Source: Fasciolopsis buskii
Lineage: Eukaryota; Platyhelminthes; Trematoda; Plagiorchiida; Fasciolidae
NCBI GenBank assembly: GCA_008360955.1
Contig: LUCM01007788.1
Location: forward strand, 48,402 to 112,401
Direction of reading: 5' to 3'
Length of the DNA stretch: 64,000 bases
In this document: in pieces, positions 11,021-21,189 of the stretch
Position numbering within the stretch: the stretch's first letter is position 1
How the letters are laid out: the number at the start of each line of letters is the position of its first letter
The notes under the pieces: generated by a model
Database searches by the model: none
What the model was told of the DNA's origin: nothing
What the model saw: the letters and a program-made list of their open reading frames with translations, nothing else
Translations under genes and position numbers: made by a program

Positions 11021-13214
11021 GTATGCATAGAATTTTATCGTCTTTAATAGCCACGCTCTTGCTGTCCTTGTCTCTGTCCTTCGCCCGCCCAATCAAATAG
11101 CCATTTATCATTTCTTCTCGCTCTCTCACACACACACATTGCTCCTAATTTTCTATGAAGAAACAACAAATCATCAAGATTTTCAGTTTTTTTTTTACTG
11201 TCAACTAGAGTATTGAAGACCTGATTGCGGAAATACTAAGTGTCACGTATTCGACTTGTTGCGGTAAACCGCAAATTGTTGATTGTTCTTGCATTTCTAT
11301 TCCCCGCTTGTTACCGAATACGTTTTCAGCCTGAAGTTTGAAACCGTAGCCAGATTAGTGGTTATCGGTGTATGAGATTTGTGTTCATGGGCTGAATGGT
11401 CTCAAAACTTCGTGAGGATATGGGGGATTTTCCCTCCACTGGTACATTCAGCATTCATATGTAGCTTAGTTCTGCAACGCAACGTGTGACCTGTTGCTAG
11501 GTAAAGCCGTCGCCCTTTATCCTGTACTAGACGAGGCTATTGAGCTTAAAACAGCCCTTCTCCTCTGTGTGTTTGTGTGTGCAAAAACTAAGGGACAACT
11601 TTAAAGGATCAGGTGCAGTCTTGTGACATTATGTCCCTCCAAACGCCTCGGTATGATCGAGATGTCTCAGAATCCGAGACGTTTACTCACCCCGGGTACA
11701 TCTTAAAATGTCCCCAAATGACCAGGAATCTCAGATCTGCCAAACCAAACCTTGTGATAAAAATAAGTTTGCTCGTGGATTGTCTAGGGAGATTATTTGT
11801 GTTTGGTTTTATGCCATCATCTAATACTAGAGGATGAATTAGTTCTGTGGACTGATTCACAAGGCACCTGGACAACATTAGCAGCTGATGGTTGATGCGT
11901 ATGATTGTACGCCCTTTCTACGGCGAACGTACATATACTGCACAGATCCGAATATATATCGCGTGTCATCCGAATCATTGGGAAGAACAAAAACAATGGA
12001 CGAGAAAGAAAAGCAAAAGGCAACAACGTGCGTAGTTCACTACACGCATCCCATCTCCACACCATCGGTTATCCATCGGGATTCGTGGTTCCTCTTTGGG
12101 TTTCGTCCTATCGCGGTTCCCCAAACCGAGGCAGAGGGTTGACGTAGAGGACCCTACCCCGGACCTTTGACCAAATGGCCTAACCCACAAGCCAATAGCA
12201 CCATGTGGGGGCCTCGCAACCCACTGAGGACCGGTAATCGATTTCTGTGTTAATGCTAAATATCCTGGATGCTCAGTACACCCCTGTGCCACAGATGCCG
12301 GCCTACATACACTTATGTACTCTGTGCACCTCCCGTGGTTGGTTTGGAATCAGGGTTTAGCCATCTTCCCTAGACTAATTACCATCCAAACCGGTGCAGG
12401 GCGCCTTCGTCATCGCACTTTAGCGGGAATATCTACGTGATGGAAAGATAGTGATTAGAGACTGTTAGGAGCCCACGGTCATTTGGGAGTATTTCCCCCA
12501 TCCCCGATCATGCTGGGGCATTTGAGAGCGACAAACGTAGGTAAAGTAGTTGTCGTATCTCTCTAAAATTGATGTCCAGAAGATTCGTCAACCAGTCCAT
12601 TGGAAGTGAACTAAAAACGGCGGCGATCCTGCTGTCACTTTCTGTCGAAGCAGATCGACTGAAATGATGCGTTGGATTGTATTCCTTTTTTGGCCACCAG
12701 GGCATGTTTTTTCCTCACTTTTCGACCATTTTGTATATTCATTCTTTCTGTTGCAACATGCGGCAGTGTTAGTGAGATAGGGGTCAGTGGATCTCGTTTC
12801 ATCGTTTAAAGCTGAACACTGAGGATAATGATGAAACGATTGTATTCAGTGATCTGGCCCAAAGTATGGCGAAAGCGTCGCACATACACAGGCTTCGTTG
12901 GTTCCTGTTTTCGTTCGAATTCTTCTGGAGAGCAATAATTCTGCCTGCAGCAATATAATCCAATGATATAATGGTTGTTTAAAGTTAGTTTAAAAGCGCT
13001 TCTATGCGAATGCAGTAAACTTGAGGCGATTTTTTCAGATAAAGTGGAACACTTCCTGATTGCCGTGGAAGAATAATCGGCTGTCTATATCCTTTTTTCT
13101 TTTATCCGTCGGTTATCGGCGAGTCACGCGCGAAATCATAATAGTAGACATCATTTGAAACTGTTTACAGTTTCCATTGACAACCATCCATTTCTCCCGC
13201 ACACTCCGTTTCAG
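11021..13214 (+). other. Intron of the SNM1A-like gene, with RTE tail
   Basis: Runs from GTATGC to CGTTTCAG (2194 bases). It contains a solo RTE 3' end at about 12430-12835. The segment 11880-12300 has overlapping open frames on both strands that look like decayed repeat rather than exon. The intron phase (1) agrees with both flanking exons. Confidence 0.7.
12430..12835 (+). mobile_element. RTE 3' tail, solo fragment
   Basis: GGTAAAGTAG near 12540, then GTCGAAGCAGA near 12645 and GATTGTATT near 12674, follow the same order as the 3' untranslated region of the RTE copies at 22840-23000 and 31800-31960. It ends near GCTGAACACTGAGGATAATG (about 12811-12830), like the CTGAACGATGATGAT end of the 21.2-23.2 kb copy. 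No coding part is recognised before it, so this looks like a 5'-truncated insertion. Confidence 0.55.
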
Positions 13215-13357
13215 GTGCAGCCTACAGTGAACATAGTAGTTTTTGCGAGCTGAAGGATTTCGTCACCCATTTACGACCGGAACGCATTCAACCGACCGTG
13301 TTTGGCCGGGGTTCCAACGGCCATCGTGACCTGTTCGATCAGTGGCTTAAAATTTGA
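13215..13357 (+). CDS. DCLRE1A: SNM1A/DCLRE1A-like nuclease, terminal exon
   Basis: The acceptor CCGTTTCAG leads into GTGCAGCC. The split codon G/GT restores glycine, giving VYG-AAYSEHSSFCELKDF across the junction, the counterpart of the family's YGIPYSEHSSY. The histidine of SEHSS is the conserved beta-CASP motif C residue (Artemis His319 equivalent), needed at the active site. The exon continues THLRPERIQPTV and ends DQWLKI with TGA at 13355-13357. The distance from SEHSS to the end matches the short C-terminal tail of SNM1A. Splice phase, motif and stop all agree, so this is the strongest host-gene call in the window together with the preceding exon. Confidence 0.85.
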
Positions 13358-13471
13358 AACAGTTAGGAAATGTATCTACTTACGTGCGGGCTCTCTTTGT
13401 ATATACACAACTTTCTTCAAAATTACACCTGACCCCTAATGCTGTGGCAAGATGACGCCAAGTCGCCCTTT

Positions 13472-13477
13472 ATTAAA
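13472..13477 (+). terminator. Probable polyadenylation signal of the SNM1A-like gene
   Basis: ATTAAA, the common variant signal, lies 115 bases after the stop codon in AT-rich sequence. Its use is inferred. Confidence 0.4.
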
Positions 13478-13857
13478 TCTCTTTCTAGATTTATTAATGA
13501 AATGGATTTTGACCGAGAAAGAAGCTATTTTTATAAATATATTTAATACATGTCCTCCTGTACACTACTGCTTTTCGCAATGGATTTTTAATCCCCAATT
13601 TTTGAACATCTTGGTTCTTTGGCTCGAGAATAACCCGACCCGTAATTGAATAACGGTGCTGGTCAGAAAGTAAAAACACGAGACGATGGCAAACTTTGAA
13701 GTAAAGATTCGACCCTTTGAACCACCATTATGAGCATAGCTGATCAGTCAACCTCGATGTTCTGTTTATTTTGCTTTTAAATGAGAACCATGACTTGGAC
13801 AAAATGCTGATTCACTGGTACGCATCAGATTGACCAACGGTTGCGCGAGGTGAAAAT

Positions 13858-14394
13858 ATGGTCTGTGGTCATTTTAAAGCCCACAGCAATCCCTTAAGAT
13901 TCCTCATCGGATTTAAACAGCTCTCTAAAGCATTCATCATAGATTCTGGAATCACAGTAGGTCCCGGAGTAAAAAATGGCAGTGACATCATCGTCACAGT
14001 GTGGGCCGGTGACAGTCCGGCAAACGTCGTGGAGATAGACGCTACAAAAATGTACAATCTGCAATTGAAGCTCCTTCTCTTTAGTCCCGAGGGTTTGGTT
14101 TTCTGAAAAAAACGGACAAGACGTTTTTACAGTGGGCTTTGAACACCGAACTCAACTTCGGCACAGTGTGATCGTGAGTCATTTCTTAAACAAATGAGAT
14201 TTTCCGTCCAACAGATCGATGGTTCATTTCCCTTCTGTGTTTCATTTATCCGTGAACTAACTTATGTTTGTGCCGTGTTGCTTTCGCAGCATTGTCAGCC
14301 TTCGGAGGTATCTCCAGCACGCTGTTTACTGCCAACGTTTTTTTCTGCAAATCTGAACATTACTCGAGTGGAAGGCCGAGTCACGCATAGCTGA
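13858..14394. other. Possible exons of an unknown gene
   Basis: At 13858-14106 one + frame (containing SGITVGPGVKNGSDIIVTVW) and two - frames are open over about 200 bases. One - frame is cysteine-rich and follows a fair acceptor ending AATTGCAG near 14057. At 14290-14394 a good + acceptor (TTGCTTTCGCAG) is followed by two open frames ending at nearby stops. One of them reads LSAFGGISSTLFTANVFF, like a membrane segment. I recognise no family, and the strand is undecided. Confidence 0.22.
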
Positions 14395-15457
14395 TTCCCC
14401 GTCTTTTGCTCATACAAAAATCTGTTAAAATGGGTAAATCTCGCTGTGTGTAAAGCATGTCATTTCAATGAATCCTGTTCACTCAAAACATCCTTAATTT
14501 TCGTGCATCCGTCATTCCTTACCAAAGCTCTCGCATTACTGACCCACTGCAAGGGGTCCGATTTTTTAGTGATATGCGTCTTACCATATCACTCCATGAC
14601 GTCAGTAGCTGTATGGTCACACCAGTCACAGCAACTATGGGACAAACGTATGGACATCCGAATAGGTTAACAAGAGTCAACGTCTACGCTGATGCACTGA
14701 CAAAGACGTTGATATGAATGATCAATACAAAGTTCTTCCATGAAGTCAAATGCAGTATATATTTCATATCTAGGTGATGCAATATACCTACATTCTCCGC
14801 AGCCCGGTATTCAAAGCAAACAATGTCGAGGGCAAGGAAAATTGATGGAGCTCAAGCAAAAGAGGTTTCGAGTGTATGTGTACGGCGTCAAATTTCGTAT
14901 AAGTCATGTTTAAATGACGGAACCGGGGTCTACGTTTATTCGGGGCACCACCGAAAGTGAATATAGAGAAAATGCGAAATTGTAATGCGTTCGCAGCTTG
15001 GGACGTTTGCTCACCCTATGGATAGGATCTTACTTGATGAGAGGTATTAGATTGGAGTTACGGGAGACGTAGCACTCTCGCACCCATCGTTTTTCAGTTT
15101 GTATGTCACTATTTTTTAGTGTTTTTTTATTTGCGAACTAAAACACATTTCTGCCCAACGGCCTTGCTTTTGACTTGCGTTCGTACTGTATTCAGTCGCT
15201 GCCGTTCGATGTTTTACTCGTCAATTCAGCCTTGATAGGAAATAAGGCTAAGCATCCATGGGAACAGTTGAATTGGATAAACAGGTAATTGTTATGGTGC
15301 TTGACTGTATATGTAGCTGGTTAAAATCCCGTACTGGACAGATTGACTTAAGTCAGCACTCACTGTGGGTTATTGCTGGCATTGCTCCTAACGTTTACTG
15401 ACAGCGATTTTTGTCGTTTACGCGTCCGAACCAATACATGGACGTTTGCCATGTTTC
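14395..15457. other. Unassigned stretch
   Basis: No recognisable gene, repeat or transposon domain was seen on either strand. Confidence 0.4.
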
Positions 15458-17040
15458 CTATTGAGGCTGTTGGGCACTGCAGGGTGTCACTGAGAACTTC
15501 ATCTGAACAAACTTAACTCGGCGCTTCTGTTTAGCGTGGACGAGAGCTAGTAGCACAGTGGTAACAACTTGCAGTTTGGATGGCCTGGATGAGATGATAA
15601 ATATGCACCAGTGATGAACTCTGATGAAAGCCGAATTCAAGTCTGGTGCTTCCTGCGTGTGACGTTGACCAGATGACCTGAGGTTTGTGCGTGAAACTTG
15701 TAGCCCGAAAATCACTCAGACAAACTGGTTAAGGTTTACTGTGGGCTGCGAGACATGTAACGGATAAAAGATCGGAGTTTTGTTTCTTAGCTACGAAAAG
15801 TTCAGTTCTAGGTGGGTTCGACTCCAGTTGGTTAGTATGTTCGCCAGAAACTGCCTACAGTCAGAACAAACTTTGATGACTCGATCTCCGTTGTCAGTAA
15901 GATCGTCTGAGACAGAAAATCAGTCTCCGATGTGTTATTTTGTCTCCTCTAGGTAGCCATGTTGGATGTCAAAATCACCAGCCATGACCGCAACTTCTGT
16001 TGAATACACACTGTGGAATAATGAAGATGCCTTCCGGTAGAAGTTGCCCTTCGCCTTAGAGGAGCTGCAATCAGTCCCATAAGGAGACACAACGAACAAA
16101 CAACACTGACTCAGTCGGCTAATACTATAGAACATACCTGCAGATAAGTAATCCGTCAGTAGAATCGACTGCAGCTTTTGGCCATGCAAATCAGTGACGG
16201 ATAAGTGCAACATCAGGTGACAAAGTTCAACAACCTGCCCCGTAGCTTAATGGCTAAGGCGTTCGACTCAAAGTCCAGCCTCTTTCCAGGCGCAGTGAAG
16301 TGCATTAGTGATGATTCCTAACGAACATGAAACAGCCTTCATGGTTTCTTAATTGTGAGTGAAGCATTGCGAATAACTTCGTGAAAAACGTATAGAACCG
16401 TCCAACTGAACTACACAAATAGCTGTTGACTAGGATCCACTCTAACTGTATGCGCTCGGTCCGCATGCTCAAGAACGATCCCAACCACCGCCTGACCACG
16501 AGCGCTCGAAACCGGGCTCGCTAAGATTGAGGCGAGAGAATGACGTTGTACCTAAGCTACGTCGAGTGATCACGCAAGTGGGATCTTGTGCATACTCATC
16601 GGAGACATAGCATATATCTACTTCAAAATTTTCTAGCTAGGGCAACTTGTTGCCCTGTCTGAGCAAATGTGCGGACAACGACGGGAGCTAAGTGAAGCGA
16701 ACACTGGTTTAAGCAGTGCATCCAGACTATTTTTTCCCTTCCCCTTAATGCTACCATCAGAAAAACCCCTTGATCCGCAGGTTTTGATGGCAAATTGTAT
16801 AGTCCCCAAATCGTAAAGACGGAAATTAGAATGGTTCTATGTAGAGAGGATGCTAAATGCGTTTGGATGATCGTTACTTTGCGGCTGCCCACACTGCGGA
16901 ACGGGTTTTTCTTCTGGAACCCTAACTGGAGCCTGTGACTCAAAAGTCTTATCCAAAACGCTGTGGGGCATTAACCCAGCACGGGAACTGTGAAAAGGCG
17001 CGTAGTTATCACCACCCCACCCCCCTGCTCGAAGCAATGG
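15458..17040 (-). mobile_element. RTE endonuclease region, decayed (copy B)
   Basis: On the - strand, VVRTFAQTGQQVALAR (about 16690-16630) is the start of the endonuclease domain. Next come a degraded form of the ...ALLDWIPVNSRLCA segment (RTERIQLEWILVNSYLC, about 16460-16410) and MAGDFDIQHGYLEETK (about 15985-15935), matching the catalytic GDFNAQ.GYLEETE block. The rest of the domain decays by 15458. No reverse transcriptase follows on this strand, so the copy is incomplete. Sequence up to about 17230 may be its 5' region. A tRNA-like segment interrupts the domain at 16236-16275. Confidence 0.7.
16236..16275 (+). repeat. tRNA-like A-box segment, probably SINE-derived
   Basis: GCCCCGTAGCTTAATGG, then CTAAGGCGTTCGACTC, resembles the acceptor/D-arm half of a tRNA gene with a Pol III A box. 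No complete cloverleaf with a T arm follows, so this is not a functional tRNA. It interrupts the RTE endonuclease (copy B), consistent with a later insertion of a tRNA-derived short element. Confidence 0.4.
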
Positions 17041-17724
17041 ATGACGCGGTCCTGGTTAGCCTAAGCGACGACTGATGTTTTTGGGTGAATACTGCTAAGA
17101 AACCCAGCCACTAAGCTATTCGTTCTGAGGAGAACCTGTCCGCGAGGCAACGGAGGGTGGCTGAATGGAAGCCCATCTGCCTGGTTCAATTTTCCGACTG
17201 ATTTGCTACCTTAAATCAGTCCCCAACCTGGAAAACTAAGTCCTGTAGCCACTGACCTTCAATGAGTGAGTGGGTCTTCGGATAATCCTGTATAGCTGGT
17301 TGGGTCGTTGACGCACGCAAGCCTTCACACCACGTCAAAGTGCACTCACGCTGATAAACGAGGTGGTCTACGACTTTTGCCCTTTCTTAAAGAAAAACTG
17401 ATGCATTTTTGAATATCACGGACGCAGTTGTTTCCGAAGTCACTTAAAATCGTTTGTCCAGTTTTACTACATTGTTCATCCCCATTTATCCTGGGTTTGG
17501 AAATCGGGCTTCAAAGCGCCCCACCGTTGGTCAGTAATAATTAGCCGCGTTCCATCTATTCGCTTCGGCTTGCGCAGCAGATGCATAACCGATTGTCGCT
17601 AGAAGATAGAGAGGCCGTCGTTTGTTTAGCGGTCTCATGAATCCCGATAAATGGCCGGTGATGTGGATATGGTGAATAGAAGAAATAACGTGTTCTGAAC
17701 TCTACATACCTACTTTTTCACTTC

Positions 17725-17859
17725 GCCGTGATTCCGATGGCACACTTTCTGTACTAAGATTTGTGTAGAATAGAAATATAATATTATAGCAACCTGTGCC
17801 GTTTCTGTCCCTTGTTCTTCCCTCGTGGTTCTGATGGCACATATCTGTACACAGATTGG
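17725..17859. repeat. Two degenerate tandem units, period about 96
   Basis: The 39-base cores at 17725-17763 and 17821-17859 match at most positions; both contain a GATGGCACA-like block followed by CTGTAC. No third unit was seen. Confidence 0.55.
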
Positions 17860-18729
17860 CAGTCAAATGTAAACTGAGGATTACACCACAGAACACTGCA
17901 AGATCTATCCTACCGTTTCCAAACTAAATTATTCCCTTATCGTTCCAGAATAAATCTTGATGAAACACACAATCTCAAAGTAGATCGTTTTGATACTAAA
18001 ATCATAGAAATTTATTCTTCCAGTTTAATCTCTTAGTTGCTCCTGTGTCTTCTCGGGAGTTCTCATGCAGGTAATTCGGTGGACAGTCGGCTGCTCTTCA
18101 GCAGCCCACGCAGACGCACCATTAGGGAGCCATTCAAGCTTTACCAGTAATAGTTATGGCCAATAGGTCATAATTGTGCGCAAAAATAGAGGATTGGTGT
18201 ATGATTGGCAAAACATTAGGTGTCAAGCTCAATCTTGTGAAATGCTCCAAGATTTTCAGCCCGCTGATAGTCACAGACAGCTCCATGGCAGAATGGACAA
18301 CTCACATAAGTGACTCTCATCAGTTTCGCCATAACACAAATAGGGCCATGGTAGACTGAGGTGAAATTAATCAAGCAGTTCATTCGTTGTCTGAAGTGTG
18401 ACCCTGTTGCTATCCGGTCACGGCTGGCAGCCATGTTTACTCCTCACATACCTAATTACTGGCTCAGTAGTAGCCAGTTCCTATTAGCCTGTTGACTCAT
18501 AATAAACGTCCATGGTCTTCCAAGTGATTCACGTGAGCGTACATACAGATCTAGGGAGAAGAGTAGGACTATCAAACTTTAGTCCTTTCTTTATCAGTGA
18601 TTAATGAATAGTTTACGTCTTTCTTACTTAGTCATAAATATCAGTTCTAACGAGCCCATCAAAATGTCAGACTCCAGAACTAAAACTTCCCCAGCCATTG
18701 GGTCAGAAACGCCCTTAGTTGCACGCATA
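17860..18729. other. Unassigned stretch
   Basis: No gene or transposon domain is recognised. GAAACTGATGAGAGTC on the - strand near 18310-18325 contains an isolated CTGATGA, but no following GAAA-closed stem. Confidence 0.35.
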
Positions 18730-18730
18730 C

Positions 18731-18765
<35 letters not shown>

Positions 18766-18783
18766 TGGAGAGAGAGAGAGAGG
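18730..18783. repeat. (AT)n followed by (GA)n microsatellite
   Basis: Alternating AT fills 18730-18766 with one interruption; GA repeats fill 18767-18783. It directly abuts the hammerhead-like repeat on the right. Confidence 0.95.
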
Positions 18784-18789
18784 GATAAC

Positions 18790-18900
18790 TGAGGACGTGT
18801 TGAGCTGTAAAATGTTTATTGTGAAGTTTCGGTCCAGACTAGGACTCGTTATCAGACGACCGCATCACATACATCTGCATTTGTAATGCCATATCTCCAC
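18790..18900 (-). repeat. Hammerhead-like repeat, Penelope-like family suspected
   Basis: On the - strand, positions 18855-18826 read CTGATAACGAGTCC, a short loop, then GGACCGAAAC. GTCC/GGAC can pair as stem II and GAAAC follows, as in a hammerhead core. The first core half has CTGATAA where CTGATGA is expected, losing the catalytic G. The same block occurs in degenerate form at 27135-27172 (-) and 32250-32280 (+), and all three lie near (TA)n tracts. Hammerheads in Penelope-like terminal repeats are established; membership here is inferred. Confidence 0.5.
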
Positions 18901-19090
18901 CAACTAGGCCTTGAGATCTGGAAGTCAGCGCTAAGAACAACTGTATCATTCCGATAAAGGAAAGTGCCAAGATGTTTTTGAGCAAGTTAAGCTGAGAATT
19001 AGTTCGCGAGGTCCAATAAATCAGTTGCACTTGTATACTTCTGAGATCCCAACAAAAGTCCAGTTGTATTTTATGTACCTTACTTGTCAA

Positions 19091-21189
19091 CCTTACTATT
19101 AAAACGATAATGCTTTTCTACTGCAATTTAGCTGCTGCCAGACATTATTTATGAACCGTAACTCAATGTCAGTCAACCAATCTTCTAGGTTCCTATCTAC
19201 TATGAGCGGTTTGATTCCGCCCAGATCGTTTTCGATTCGGTTACTTCACCAAAGCCCAGAACTCCATGAAATGGATCACTTGATCATCCGAATCAAGTAG
19301 AAGTCAGGTAGGAGTTATGTCAATTTAAGTCGAGTGCGCGCAGCTACCATACGCTTATAGGTCTGCTAAATAAGCCCCCACTTCCAGGGTTGCAGTTTAT
19401 TGAAAACCCATCCATTTCACGACTTCAGTTCAGTGATTGCGTCACGTCCAAACAAAGGACGCTGATAATGCAGTAGTTAGCACAGAGCCTTCCGTGTCTG
19501 TCGTAGTTATCAGTGAACGTTTACAATTTTATTCCTCAGTTCTGAATTACAAAGTGCTTGGTAACTGTCGTCCTCAAACCAATTCGGCGTGCTTGGACCT
19601 CGCACCCGGGACGACGTGGACACGGATGGCCGAAGACGACCCGGGTTTCATCAGTAAATTATAATAGACCACATTCTATGTTGTGTGCACGCCCGTAAGG
19701 AACAAGTAGACGAGGCATCAGTCAAAATACCTCTTATTAAGCTCTCGTTTTTTCTGGATCTTGCTACACTTTTTCAGGCGTAGTTATCGCGCCTCGTGTC
19801 ATGTAATTAGAGTGTGCTATTCTTAGTGTCACATGAGTGTTTATATTTTCTATTCCCGGACATCTGGCACCTTTCATGATTATGCGTTGGCGTTCAGGCA
19901 TCATGTGCTGCGTAGTTACTATCTCTGGCATCCATTATACAACACGTTCATTCATGTACTTTCAATGAGAAATGATCTAAACCTACAACAGAATACAGCC
20001 GATGTTCAGAAATGAATAATTTAAAGATAAAAACAACTGGAATGTATGGTATTTGGAAAACACGAACGTTCACATCCTCCGCTACCGAAATATTGGAGGT
20101 TGACGGAGCTTCGCAAAAATAGACCCAACGGTAGAGGCGAAACGGATTTAACTAACCTTCTGCGACCAAGCAACGAAGGAATATATTCAGGACGGTAGAA
20201 AAGTCACTGTGCCTCAAAGACGACAGTCTACATTTCAGTTGAGCGAGGATCGGTGCATGGACACTCCATTTGTAGGATCACTTCCATGCCATCCCGGGTT
20301 GCCGGGATTGCATCCATGTTACCATTTAAAGAGAAGTATCATGCTCACGATTAATCTGACAATCTTCAGTGACTTCGGAATGCTGTACAGATGCTCGGGT
20401 GAAACAAGCGTAACATTTATCGATCGAATCAGGAAGATTCGAGGATATTGTTGCCACCGGCGACAGTAATCGGATGTTGACTTGCACATCGCAAATTTAC
20501 TACGATACACTATTGTTTTCGCCCCCCGATTATCACACTCATCGGACCGCAGTTAACACCTGAATCGAGCACCTTGGGATGAGAGGCGTTATGTGCTGTG
20601 GGAAGAAGTCCGCTCTCCAATAGTAAGTAATCAAACTGGTTAGAGCGAGTTAATTTGCACACACGATAGTAGACACGTGCGTAAGCAGACCCGCGGAAAG
20701 CTGGATATGCACGCTTATTTCATAGCCCAGAAGAAATTATGTATGAGCGCTACGTGCGACGGGATATTGTAAGAGAAACGGTTGTCAATAAGCGCGTGAC
20801 TGCGCGCTTACTCCAACAAACGGTAGCAGTAAAAAAAGACAATTATTATCGGCGACTGCTGTACTTCACATCAACTGACTGGTCAAGAGTGAAGCCAAAA
20901 CAGTCCACAAAAAGCTATTCGTGGAAAAGGCATGTTCAGCCATAGAGACATGAAAAGAGCATAACTGTCCCCCAACAGCATCGTCCCGATAACATACTTG
21001 ATCGTTCAAGGCCAAGCATTCTTGACGTTTGGACTCGCGCTTCCGAATCCGCGATCAACCTCTTTGTTTGGTAGTCTTCTTGAAAATGGAGCTTACCGTC
21101 GCTCTGCTAACGAAAATATGGAAAGAAAATGATGTTCCCGTGTTTAGCTTCCGTACCAACTGTAACCGACTTACCAAATGATCGCACTA
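19091..21189. other. Unassigned stretch
   Basis: Open frames up to 86 codons occur (20209-20469, 20739-20945) but carry no motif I can name. No splice-bounded exon was convincing. Confidence 0.4.

Noticed and set aside
18310..18325. GAAACTGATGAGAG (- strand) as a hammerhead core.
   Set aside because: GAAA precedes rather than follows the CTGATGA, and no closing stem is present.
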